Shown: piece after piece, positions 22,213 to 33,562 of the stretch
How positions within the stretch are numbered: the first letter of the stretch is position 1
Layout of the letters: each line of letters opens with the position of its first letter
Assembly: GCA_027625915.1 (NCBI GenBank)
Contig: JANTQA010000015.1
Span: forward strand, 5,237,001-5,301,000
Direction of reading: 5' to 3'
DNA length: 64,000 nt
DNA from: Anaeramoeba flamelloides
Taxonomy: Eukaryota > Metamonada > Anaeramoebidae
The notes under the pieces: model-generated
What the model was told of the DNA's origin: nothing
The model's input: only the letters and a program-made list of their open reading frames with translations
Databases searched by the model: none
Made by a program: the position numbers and the translations under genes

Positions 22213-23714
22213 GTAATTTATTGATTTATTTATTTTGTTTTTTCTTTTTATTTTTCTAAACTCTTGTAAACGATAATATGGATAAATATTAAATATTATT
22301 ATAACTAGTTTTAATTCGAATAAAAAATTTTGTATTTTAGTAATGATATTTCTTATAAAAAAAAAAGAAAAAGAAAAAAAAAAAAAAATATAAATTCCAT
22401 ATCAGCAAAACTCAAAAATGGGAGATTTTCAAAATTTTGTCGTACTTAGGGGTAGAATTAAAATAGATCAAAATTTTGAAAATTAGAGATAAATGGCCTT
22501 GGGTACATGAAGAATATGATAAGAATTTTTATATAATTTTATTTTTATTTTTTAATGTTGGTCTTCAGGTACGTTTCCAAGAAAGAAAAAACTCAAATAA
22601 ATCTTTGTTAAATTGAATAAAATAAAAGGTCATCTTAAACTTATGCGATGACTGTTTTTTTTTTTTTTTTTTTGATTAATATTAAAGGTTGCTGAAATTT
22701 TGAATTTTTAATCGATGAAGAAATGTATATCTTTATTTTCGATCAAATTAATTGTTTTAAAGTAGATTTAATTTCTTCAAATTATTAATCCTGAACATTT
22801 CTACAAAATTCCAGTTTTTTAATATGTGATTTTTTTTTTTTTTACTAAACTTCAATTCAAAAATCTTGACAGATTGGAATTCATTTTTTGATAAAAAAAA
22901 ATAATATGAATAAATTATTTGAAATTTTGTAATTTAAAACACCATAATAATTTTAGCATTTATTTCTTATTTACCTAATTTCTAAAAAAGCAGTGGCATT
23001 TTTTTTATATTTCAACTAATATTTTCGATTTGTTGGAAGCATTCCTATTAATAAATTGACAATTTAAAATTAAGTAAACATTACTACTAATTAAACCAAT
23101 GCCTATTTGACTGAATTTCAAAATGTGTTCATCAAAAGATACTTAAAAAAATGAAACACTTTTTGACAAAATGAAGATAGGCCAATTTCAATAAAAAAAT
23201 GGAAAATATGGAAAAGGTAAAAATGATTTTTTAAACAATAAAATACATTTCAAAGTTTTTCACTTTTATTTGAAACTTTTGTCGATATTAAACTCTTCGA
23301 CAAAAAATTTTTTTAATACCAAAAAGAAAAAAATTTTCACCAATTTTTAAATTTTAAAAAATAAAATATAAAAGTAGTGATCAGAAACTTTTTATCTCTT
23401 TAATTAAAGTAATGTCTTACAAATAAATAAATTGAATTATTTTGTCGAATCGGATTAACGATCGAATGTCCAATTTTGGATTTTTAAATACTAATATTAG
23501 ACTTATATTTAATCAAGATATTGTAAAATAAATTTGACATGTTTTTTTTTTGGAAATAGCTTATATAAAATAAAAAACAATTAATAAATGAATACAAATC
23601 GAAATAATCAAAAATTAATCTCAACTTTTTTCAAAATTCTTTTATTACTAATTTATTTACTCAAAAATCAAATCAAAAACAAAAACCGAATAAAAATATA
23701 AATAAAAAAAATAG
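22213..23714 (+). other. 1.5-kb intron with a family G element
   Basis: Bounded by GTAATT and AAAAAATAG in phase 1. Low-complexity A and T runs fill the first part, and the second family G copy (about 22995-23570) fills much of the rest. No exon-like stretch was found. Confidence 0.65.
22995..23570 (+). repeat. Family G element, copy 2
   Basis: Starts near a TTTATATTTCAACTAATATTTTC block shared with the copy at 56800 and runs to GGAAATAGCTTATAT. It includes the common GGCCAATTTCAATAAAAAA and TGATCAGAAACTTT words. It lies in the same orientation as the host gene and inside its intron. Confidence 0.68.
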
Positions 23715-26700
23715 GATTTGAAGGTTCAAAATTACTGGAAGAAAATTTATTAAATTCAAGAAAAATATCTTTTCTTATTGCAGATAATTGTGATTTTAGC
23801 TCACGGGGACTTATTTTAATGCTCAGCAAAATAATTGAAGTTGATTTTTTAAAAAAATTATCGATTTCTAATAATGTAATGAAAAAAGATGATTATTCGG
23901 AAGAAATTGGCAATTTATTGGCAAATTATTTAACACAAACAAAAAAATTAAAATATTTGTCGATATGCTCTAAAAATAAACATCCATCTTTAGGATCTAA
24001 TTTGTTACCATTATTTAAAAAGCTTTCAACCAACAATACTTTAAAAACACTTTACATTCAAGAACAAGAATTAAATGATGAGCATTTGAATATTTTATTA
24101 AATAATTTAAAAGAAAACAAAACTTTGACTTCGTTGCATTGGGAAAACAATAATATTACTTTAAATGGGATTTCTAATTTTATCGAGATGTTGAATCATA
24201 ATAATCGAATATATGATTCTCCAATAACAATTAAGAACCAAAAGAAAGTCATTAAAAAAAACCCAAATGAATTTAACCAATATATTTCTTTGATCAAGTC
24301 CCATTTAAAAAATAATAAAGATCAAGAGCATTTAAAAAAAAGCAAAGAGATCTCTAAAAAACAAAAGAATTTACAAAACTTTGAAAGAAGAAACAAAGAA
24401 TTAAAAAATTTAAATTTAACAAATTCAGTGTTACTAAGATCACCCAAGTCTCCAAGATCACCAAAATCACCAAAGTCAAAGAAAAATTCCCCAAGGTCAC
24501 CAAGATCACCAAGATCACCAAGGTCACCAAGATCACCAAAATCACCAAGATCGAAAAAAAATTCCCCAAGATCACCAAGATCACCAAAATTTGCTTTTAA
24601 TGTCAAACCGAAAATTGTTGATCACATAAAACAAAGAATTATTAGTCAAGAAATAATTCTGGACACCTTAAAAACAAAAACTAAAAAAATAATCAGAAAT
24701 TTAAATTTTGTTGATATCAAATTACCCAAAAATTTAAGTGATGAAAATTTCATTCGAAAAAAGAAAAAAAGATCAAATAGCTTTGATTCAATACCATTAA
24801 ATCAATTTTCTATGAATTCCCAATTTAAATCAGGAAGTTCAAAAAATCGAAGGCACTCGTCTACGGATAAAAAGAAAAGGAGCAGTTGTAATAATAATCG
24901 TAATAAGAAAAACAATGATAATAGGAATCGCCATGGTTCACTTTTTCTGGTCAGAAGATTTTCAAATAATACCAACAATCATAATAAAAGTGCAATAATG
25001 AAGAAGAACTTTTCAAACTTATCCAAGCAACAACGAATTAATGCTCTCAAAATGAATGAAAAAATAAAAAGCATTTTGATGGAAGGCAGATTGAAGGATA
25101 TCCAAAAGCTGTTCAAGCAAAGGAAATTATATTTAAACATGATCGAGCAAAAAACAAAATCAACCCCATTGCATATAATCTGCGATCGAGGGGACGATCA
25201 AATTTTATCATATTTCCTTTCCATGATCAAGGACTTCCCGGGGTTGATTGGTGCGAGGGACATCGTTGGATTTACGCCATTGCATAGGATTGTTGCATCA
25301 GAAACACCAAATAAAAACTGTATCTTACTTTTGAATGACTATGACGCAAAGATCAATTCTGTTGACAAACGCAAATGGACACCATTGCACTTGTACCTTA
25401 ATCGATTTTCTCGGGACTATGACTTAAAACGTTCCGAGATCGTGAAAATTCTGATAACCAAGTGTAAGGCCTCTGTAGATATTACAGACTCCAAGGGAAA
25501 TTCCCCCCTGCATATCGCTAGCTCATTGGGGTTTTTGCCTGCAGTGAGAATCATAATCGAAAATGGCAAGGCAAACATCAACCTACCAGATCATAAAGGA
25601 CTGACGCCACTGCACCAATGCTCACGAAATGGGCACGTTTCATGTGTCAAATATTTGCTGAAAAGTGGCGCAGACAGAACCTTTATCGACTCCAGTGGTA
25701 AAACTGCTTTAGATTTGGCAAGAATATGCTCGCAAAATGCGGTTTTAGAAATACTTGATCAGAATTATTTGCAAAAGCAAAAGTTAGTTTCAAATATTAT
25801 CTTTGATTACCAACCAGAATATCGAAGACATTTTGCAAAAAAGAATTTGAATTCTACATTAAATTTGAATGATAATGAAAATAAAAACAAAAATAAAGAC
25901 AATAATAATAATAATAATAGTATCAACAACAATAACAAATTAAAAGAAGAAAAGATCGAAAAAAGTCAAAAAGTCAAAGAATATTTAGAAAGTTTATATT
26001 TAAATGAAGGTGAAATCGAAGTACACTCGAATAACAATACTAGAACTTTATCAAATAATTCCTTAACAACAGATACTGAAAACAACAATGAAAACACTCT
26101 TTCGTCAAACGTTGAAGATTTTGAAGAGATTACTGAAATAAAAGAATTCACTGTTTGCATATTAGGCCCAAAAAGCTCTGGAAAATCAAAATTAATTGAA
26201 AGGTTTTTAACTTTTTTATATTCACCGACCTATGTTCCGACCATTGAATCAAAATTTCAAAAATTAGTTTTAATAGGCAATGAACAAGTTTTATTGAATA
26301 TTTTAGATGTGTCAGGGGATGACACATATGGCGAATTTAAAAGTAACTGGATTGAAAAATCAGATGGGTTTATAATTTGCTATTCAGCCGAACAAAAAGA
26401 AGAGTACTATTTTAATAATTTGGAAGCAATGTATATCGAGCCAATATTAAAGTTTTTTAATTTTAATAAATTAATAATTAAAGATAATAAGAAGGGGATG
26501 AAGGAAGGAGATAATAAGAAGGGGGTGAAGGAAGGAGGTAATTATGAGAAGAAGGGAGGGGGCGATGAGAAGGAGGTGAAAGGTAATGGGATGGGGGACA
26601 ATCGATTTAATTTAAGTAAAATACCAATTGTTTTATGCTCGACCAAAAATGATAGTTTGGAAAAATCTTTATTATCAAATCAAGGAGAAGAATTAGCCAA

Positions 26701-27421
26701 AAAATCACATTGCCCATTTATTGATTCTTCAGCAAAATCTAATTTAAATGTAAACTTTTTATTTAGATACATTGTTTCTTTAATGAATGAAAAAATTAAA
26801 AATCCGAATTATATCGATAAAAAATTAATTGAAAGTCAATTATTCTTCAAATCAAATTCAAATCCAGAATTTTACCATCAGAATTTGGATTTTAATGAAA
26901 ATTCAAAAAAAAATGATGGTGAAGATGATGATGATGATATGAATGTTGTAGAAGAGGGGAAAAGGGGAGAAGAAGGAATCGAAAATGGTAATGATAATGA
27001 TGACGACGACGATGATGATGGTGATGAAAATAAGTTAATAAGCTTGAAAAACATACTTCAGACACCTTTTTATATCACCTTTTTTATAAAATTTTTAAAA
27101 ACTGTCAATGCGGAAGAAAATTTACTATTTTATTTGGCAGTAAACTCTTGGAAAAAAATTTCTGAAACAATGATTGATCTGAAAAAGGTCGGGGCAAAAA
27201 AAATTTATCATGATTATGTAGGAACAGGAAGTGAATATGAAATTAATTTAGATCATAGAATCAGAAACTTAATAAAAAAGGAAATAAATTCAGACAATTT
27301 CGGCCCAAAGGTTTTTAATAGAGCACATTTTACTGTTCTGACTTTACTTAGAGGTGATTGTTATCCCAAATTTATTCATTCTCAATATTATTTGGAAATG
27401 TTAACAAATCAAGAAAAATAA
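23715..27421 (+). CDS. LRR - ankyrin - Ras-like GTPase - RGS fusion protein (CARMIL-like N-terminus), last exon
   Basis: A single 3.7-kb exon after an AAATAG acceptor, 1,234 codons to the TAA. Positions below count from the Met at 23819. It continues the leucine-rich repeats (about 1-130), then an S-P-K/R linker (207-258), a basic Asn/Ser-rich region, and about six ankyrin repeats (about 445-655) with TPLH cores (STPLHIICDRGD, GFTPLHRIVAS, GNSPLHIASSLGF, GLTPLHQCSRNGH). A poly-Asn stretch precedes a Ras-like GTPase: P-loop GPKSSGKS 783-790, switch I PTIE 807-810, DVSGDD 830-835, TKND 942-945, SAK 971-973, with a Gly/Lys insertion at about 882-929. An acidic run leads to an RGS domain (about 1072-1196: ENLLFYLAVNSWKK and later helices). 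No CAAX box follows. A scaffold carrying its own GTPase and RGS suggests membrane or cytoskeletal signalling; that role is inference. Confidence 0.93.
24438..24590 (+). repeat. Coding S-P-R/K tandem repeat
   Basis: A TCACCAAGA 9-bp unit (Ser-Pro-Arg, or Ser-Pro-Lys as TCACCAAAA) is repeated about 16 times, broken twice by SKKNSPR. It encodes a proline-directed, strongly basic linker between the LRR and ankyrin parts. Every S-P is a potential CDK or MAPK site. The antisense GDLGDLGD frames are shadows of this repeat. Confidence 0.9.
26480..26605 (+). repeat. Coding purine-rich (GGGATGAAGGAAGGAG-like) tract inside the GTPase fold
   Basis: Imperfect repeats of AATAAGAAGGGGATGAAGGA type are all purine-biased and G-richer than anything around. 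They encode a Gly/Lys/Glu insertion between the switch II half and the G4 motif of the Ras-like domain, probably a surface loop generated by slippage. Confidence 0.7.
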
Positions 27422-30029
27422 TTTTTTTTTTTTTTTTGAATATTATTTCTATTATATTTTATTTTTTTTTTTTCACTTTTTGACTTTTTTGTATTTTTTG
27501 TATTTTTTATTTTGTATTTTAAATTTTTTATCTTTTTTGATAATTAAAAATATTAAAATTTTTATGAGATGGTTTTATTATTTTGATTTTTATATATATA
27601 TATCTTAAATTGAAGGTTTATTTTATGATTATGAAAATTTCAGGATTTCAAAGTAAATGTTTTCAGAATAACAAAAACTGGAAGGAATTTTTAAGATTTA
27701 TCTATGAACCAAGAGAGAAAAAAATAAACATGATTTTCAGGTAAAAAAAGGATAAAGATTGAATATTTTTTTGCTTACTTTTAGACCTTTAGGTAATAGT
27801 AATTATTTAACTGGATTTAATTTTTCATTAACAGTTACAAATATATTAATTAAAATCCTTTGGTAAATTACGAAAACAAAAAAATCTCACAACTGAAAAA
27901 TAAATAGATAAACTTTCTCAAAATTAAAAATCTAATTTTGTGGTTATTCGTTCAAGAAATTATAACTAGATTAGAAAACAATTTCTCTGTGATTTCCTTG
28001 TTTTTATATTTATGAAATAAGTAATTTATTTTCTTCAATATTTTTTTTAAACTTTTACTTTTAAATCAGACAACTTTGATGAAATTTTTTTAAAAGAAAT
28101 TTTTCTTTAGTTTAATGTTCATTAAAATAATAAAACGCCTTTCTCACCATAAATTTTCATTCATATATTTTAAATTGATAAAAATGATTCTGATTTTAAA
28201 ATTTAATATTAAAAATTTGATTTTTAAATTTTCAGTAATTTTCTCTCTTAGTTTTGAAGATTTTGGATTTTATTAAAAATTATCTTGTGTTTTGAGATTA
28301 CAGAGTCAACTTTTCAATAAATACACTATTATATAAATTCTTTTTTTTTTTAAATTTTGTTCAATCATTAAATGGGTTTTTTTGGGTATAAGTTCACTAG
28401 AAAGTATTTTATGTTTAACTTCATATTTGCGGGCTTTAAAAAAGGAGTAGTCAACAGTAATTGTGAGAAATTGTTGAAATTTATGAGTTTTTTTCAAAAT
28501 TATTTCTATGTAGTCAAAGAAATTTTCTCCTTTCCTCATCTAAAAGATACCTTGAAAATCTTCAAAAACCAAAATACTTGAATGTTTCAAACCATCTGTT
28601 TATTTTCAAGTATTTTAAAGTTTATAGTTAGACTGTAAAATATAATTGAATTTAAAGTGGAAAGCTAAAGATAATCGAGTGGAAAAATTTTGTTTGTTTT
28701 TGGATTGAACTTGATTTGATTGGGGAAATATTAAAATTTTTGGATCTTGATATGGTTTTTAATGTATGATTCATTTTGAAAACAAAATAATATTTTAGAA
28801 ATTATGAAATAAATTATTGTAATTTTGATTAGTGTCTAATATCAATTATAAACTAATCAAAATGTGATGTGCAATCAGTCTCTAAAATTCAACAATGAAG
28901 AACAAGGACAATTTGATAAAAAAAAAACAGCCAAAGAATGAAACTCAATTTCCAATTTAAATTGTTATAAATTATAATTTTGAAAACAACCATGTTAGTT
29001 TTGAAGTGTCGATCTTTGAGACCTTTTTGAGATATCAAATGTTATTTTTTTCATTTTTTTTTTTTTCATTTTTCTTAAATGAGTTATTAATATCTCAAGA
29101 AAATCACAAAATACTTTCTCTGTGAAATATATAGATGGGTTACAAAATAACAAAAATTTTGATTAAACCCAATTAAATTGATTTTGTACTTTTAGAAAAC
29201 AATTTGTTTTAAATTGAAGAAATTTATTTATTTGGAAAGATTAAATGTCAAAAAATTAGATTTTTTTTTAAAATTTTTATTTTTTCAAATTTTATTTCTT
29301 TGAAAACTTTTTTTTAGTAAATTTTGTAGTTTTTTGAGTATGTTATCCAATGAATTTTTTTTTTAAATTTTATTGTCTAATTTGTAATTGTAGATCAAGT
29401 ATTTTTTTAATTGATTTTTATTCTTTAGATAATTTTATTTGTTTTTGTTTTATTTTTGTTTTTTTTTATTTGAGAATTTGTGATATATGTGTATTTATTT
29501 AAATTCAAATTTATTCAACGAAAATATTTTCAATTTCATAATATCCTTTTTTTGTAACCAATCCTTTGCTGTGTAAAAAATATTATTATAAATGACTATA
29601 CAATTAGATTCAAACTTAAAATTGTTATATTTTGACTTTTTTAACAACAAATAACCTATCAAATAATTTTTGTTATTTAAGAGGTTAGCTTTACCATAAA
29701 TTTCTTTATAATCAAAGTATGTTGTTATTAGAGGTAAATCACATTTATGAGCAATGGTTCAAATGTCTCTAAAAAATCAGATTAATAAAGTAGCAATATT
29801 TGTTGATCTCATATATTAAAAATGAACCTTGTATTAGTAAAAAAAACCCAACAATCTCAAACGAATCTGCATTTTGCCATAAATTTAAATGTTGAATTAC
29901 CAATATTTAGACTCTAATGTTGCAAAATATCTTTCTTAAATTTGTGGAGAAATGTAAATTAATCGCGAAAAAATTCAAGAATTAAAAATTTTCATAATTA
30001 ACCAATAGATTCTTTTAGCAAATTATTTC
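27422..30029. other. Intergenic A+T-rich DNA
   Basis: It starts with long T runs that would serve as the 3' end of the fusion gene. Both strands were read and no exon, RNA gene or matched repeat was found. Confidence 0.55.
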
Positions 30030-30300
30030 TTGAATATTGGAAATATATTGATTTTTCAATTATTAATATAAAAAGGAAATAAAACTTATCAGTCTTTTGG
30101 TTTTTATATGTTGATGATTATTGATTTAATCTTTGAAATTAAAAAAATAAAAACAGTTACTTTGAGAAGATCTAAATATGAATTATTAAATACGAGAAGA
30201 CTATTATTTAGAGTTACTATTTTTAGATTTGGGAAAGGGATTAATGAAAAAAAAAATTCCAAAAACATTATTTTAATGCGATCCCAAGTTAAAAAATGAT
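30030..30300 (+). mobile_element. Possible reverse-transcriptase remnant, class unresolved
   Basis: A frame at about 30090-30115 reads FWFLYVDDY, which has the Y-x-D-D catalytic motif of reverse transcriptases in a plausible hydrophobic context. Nothing else of an RT is convincing nearby, so the element class cannot be set and chance similarity is possible. If real it is a broken, old fragment. Confidence 0.2.
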
Positions 30301-30797
30301 ATAATTTATTGTGTAATTAATAATTATAATAGATTTTTTTGAGCTACTTGAACCAGAGTGCATCAATATCATTTACATCCAATTACAACATACTTTTTAC
30401 GAGAAATGTATTGTGACGTTAATCCCTTAAGTTTTTAGATTTTTCATCTTTCTCATTTTAATTTCTTAATAAAGGAAGATCGAGTTTAAGTATCTTAATT
30501 ATTTTTATGAATTGTTTTTTAAAAAAATGACACAAAATTTCTTTTTTGATCTGAATTGGAGAATATTTTGGAGATTAGTTCTTTCAAGTTTGAAATGATA
30601 TTAAATATAAAGTTGTTGAGGCTCTCTAAATAATCTAAAATGTAAGTCCTTTAAAATCCAAAAAAAATATAAAAAAATTATCCAAATCCTCTAAAATTTA
30701 ATTGAAATATTATTAAAAAGATAAGAAACGATTTGATTTTTTGAATTATATTCTTCATTTTGAATTGAAAAAAATAAAAAAATAATAAAAAAATAAA

Positions 30798-30951
30798 AGC
30801 ACAAGAATGGAATTGAACCACTGACCTATTTGCATAATGACTGTGTTTAAGAGTCACTGCCCACCAGGGCGAAGGCTTTATAGGATTGATAAACCTTCTA
30901 AGGATCGAACTTAGAAATTGCAAATTGCTCTACGGGCTGAGCTACTCGCGC
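30798..30951 (-). tRNA. tRNA-like gene with an 81-88 nt insertion in the anticodon loop (possibly a pseudogene)
   Basis: On the minus strand GCGCGAG (30951-30945) pairs along all 7 positions with CTTGTGC (30805-30799). The D-arm is GCTC/GAGC after TA. ATTTG and CAAAT form a 5-bp anticodon stem. A 5-nt variable loop and a T-arm AGTGG-TTCAATT-CCATT follow at canonical spacing. T73 runs into TTT, a pol III stop. Between the two halves of the anticodon stem lie 88 nt instead of 7, so about 81 nt is intron or insertion; it contains a second T-arm-like hairpin (CTAAGTTCGATCCTTAG) and GCCCTGGTGGGC. Against function: position 33 is not T in the simple alignment and G18 is C. The anticodon cannot be assigned with confidence. 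Confidence 0.55.
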
Positions 30952-32990
30952 TTGTTATGTTTATTACTTATTAACTGTTATTTTTAGCAAAATCAATTAT
31001 TGAACATCATTTAAAAAAGAAAAAAGTTTTTTCTTTTTTATTTTTTAATAAAAAAAATTTTGGTTTTTTGTGATTTCTTTTTCTCAATATTTTTAATTTG
31101 TCACACAATCTGAATTTGTATTTCTTTTTTTTGTGAAAAAAACCAGTTCTTTTTGATTCGATATTGGTGTTTGAATAATAAATTACACAATTTATTTTTG
31201 TTAAAATTTTTCTCATATTTCATTGCGAGAAGTGGATTGTTAATTTATAATTTCTCAATGTTGTTTCTCTCAACAAATTTGATTGTCATCTTTTTTTGAG
31301 GTTATTTATGAAACATATTGTCACAGAAACAATCGTCAAATCAAACAAATAAATAACAATTTAAAATAATAATCAAATGGAATTTTTTATCGTTTTCAAT
31401 TTCAAATACTATAAACCAACCAAAACAAGATTTTTGAGGAATTACTTTGTAAATTGTTGTAATTAAAGAAGACACCAGTTGTAAACGAATCCAATGAGTT
31501 GTTTTGTTGAGTTTAAATTTCTTTGTTCGATTCGTAATTGAATTAAGTTTTTGTTTTTGTTTTTTTCATTAAAAGTTTTCTTTGGTTTTCTGTTTTTAAT
31601 GAGATCAATAAAAAAAAGAAATAGAATGGTATTTTTGGAAAGATTAGTGAGATCTCTCTTGCAATAAAAACCAAAGTTGTTTGTTGTTTGAAATTTTAAA
31701 AAAACGAAATGTTTAGATATTGATGAAGAAAACAAGAATAGAGATTGGACTAAATCCAGATCTTTTTGACAAAGTAAAAAACCAAGAAAAAAAAGTAAAC
31801 AATTTACTTTTACTTTTAGATTCCCAAGGTTTAATTTCCGTTTTGAAACACTATTTCCAAACAACAAACAGTTAAAACAAAAAAGACTTGTAGAAATATT
31901 ATCAAATTTCCAAAAAATTATTCAATTAAAAAAGAATCAATAGACGATCTGTTTTTTGTTTTTTGAAGAGAGTTTTAATGTAAACACAAAAGGTGTGAAT
32001 ATAAAAATTGGTTTGGTGGTGAATAAAAGGATTTAGATCTTACGAATAGAGTTTCATATTTTTTAAATGTAAACAAAAAATTTTTCATGAGGTTTTCTTT
32101 TTTTATTTTTAAAATGTTTATTCTTTAATTTGGTGAACATGATTTAAAAAATCCATTGTTTTGCTCCACTGATCAACACTTTCAAATTTGGTGCTTAAAA
32201 TTAAAAATTGCGTCAGGATTTGTTTTGAAAATTTCAGAATTGATCAATAAAAAAATGATGTAATCATGGATTGTGATCAAGAAATAATTTCAGTATTAAA
32301 TAATAGTCTTTAGATTACTCCTCTCTTTTTAGTTTTTAACAGGCAGAGAGCATTTTAGTAATTTTGAAAATGTTTTACTTTTAAAAGGAATTAAGTTGGA
32401 GGAAAAAATGATAATTATTGTATTGTTAAAAAAATATCAAATATGTAAATAATCCCTGAAACGAAATTTAATTGTTGGTATTCATTAAATTGATATGTAA
32501 TTTCATGTAAAGGTTAATAATTTCTTGTATTTAAGAATCTAACTTTTTAAATTATAACTTATCACATTTTAGGATGATGATTGTTGAAATCACACTTGTT
32601 CATGACAGCACTCAACCAATCAAAAAACTCTCATAAATAATATCATTTCAAAACTCGAGAAAAACTGATTATTCTTCAAAATAACTTCTTCTACTTTATG
32701 CTATCAAACATTAGAATGAGTGTTTTTACGAAACCCAACTTTATTGAACTTTCTCTAGGTTTATTACTGGGTTCCCAAAAAATTTGTTTACAATAAAAAA
32801 GGATTTGATTCTTTATATAAAAGAAATTAAAAATAAAAGAAATTTCATAACGGTTTAACGAATACGAAGAATTAACAATGGGTGTGAGGGATTATTTTAA
32901 TGTTAGGTATGTTTGCCATTTTTATCTTTAAAACCGAATTTAAATTTGAAAATTTGGTAATTTCGATTAATAAAAAGAAAATCCAAATTC
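30952..32990. other. Intergenic DNA
   Basis: A 134-codon minus-strand frame at 31463-31867 is Leu/Phe/Lys-rich and has no recognisable domain. Composition is slightly less A+T-rich between 31200 and 32000. I see no supported gene or repeat. Confidence 0.4.
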
Positions 32991-32994
32991 AAAA

Positions 32995-33562
32995 AAATAT
33001 TAAAAAATTTCTCTCTGCCTTATCTGAATAAACTAATAAAATTTAACCAAAGAATTAACAATAAAATTAATTGGAATTCAAAGAATTGAAAACTTCTTAA
33101 AAATGAAATTTCTAATTAAAATTATAATGAGTTGTTAGATTCTATCATTTGGAAAGTACAAGAATATTTTCAAATAATTAAAAACCAAAAAAAATATTTA
33201 TTAATCAAAAATAGTTAAGTTTTCCATCAAGTTCAACAATCCTAAAATTCCGAACATTTACTAACTGCTATATTAGATATTATTATGTAATAAATAAAAA
33301 CTCAAATAAATGTTGTCCTTTATATTTAAAATATTAACATAAATAGATACGAGAAAACATTGATCACTTTTGATTGGTGTGTCCTTCATGTACGAAAGAT
33401 AGAGTGAAATTTTTAAATAAATTAAAAGAATTAAATTTGAATGAAATAATTTTAGTTCGAGACAGATTAAAATTATTTTTATTAATTAATAATCCTAGAA
33501 TATATGTTTTTATGCTTAAATTCCTTTTCAGGAATTTAAGTAAAAGTACACTAAGAGTGTAA
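32995..33562 (+). mobile_element. Decayed LINE 3' end (C-terminal Cys/His motif)
   Basis: A frame at about 33255-33560 reads, with interruptions, NKNSNKCCPLYLKY, then RENIDHF, then LVCPSCTKDRVKFLNKLKEL. The order C-P-L-C...E...H-F...C-P...R is the zinc-knuckle-like motif near the C-terminus of many LINE ORF2 proteins, and the upstream piece RTFTNCYIRYYYVINKN fits the stretch before it. Several in-frame stops and one lost Cys show decay. It lies on the same strand as the LINE RT fragment at 2215-2760 but is far away, so they are separate insertions or copies. Confidence 0.6.

Noticed and set aside
24322-24606. Minus-strand frames with GDLGDLGD repeats
   Set aside because: Shadow of the S-P-R/K coding repeat on the plus strand.
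31463-31867. 134-codon minus-strand frame as a gene
   Set aside because: Leu/Phe/Lys-dominated sequence without domain, start context or splice partners. Not enough to call.
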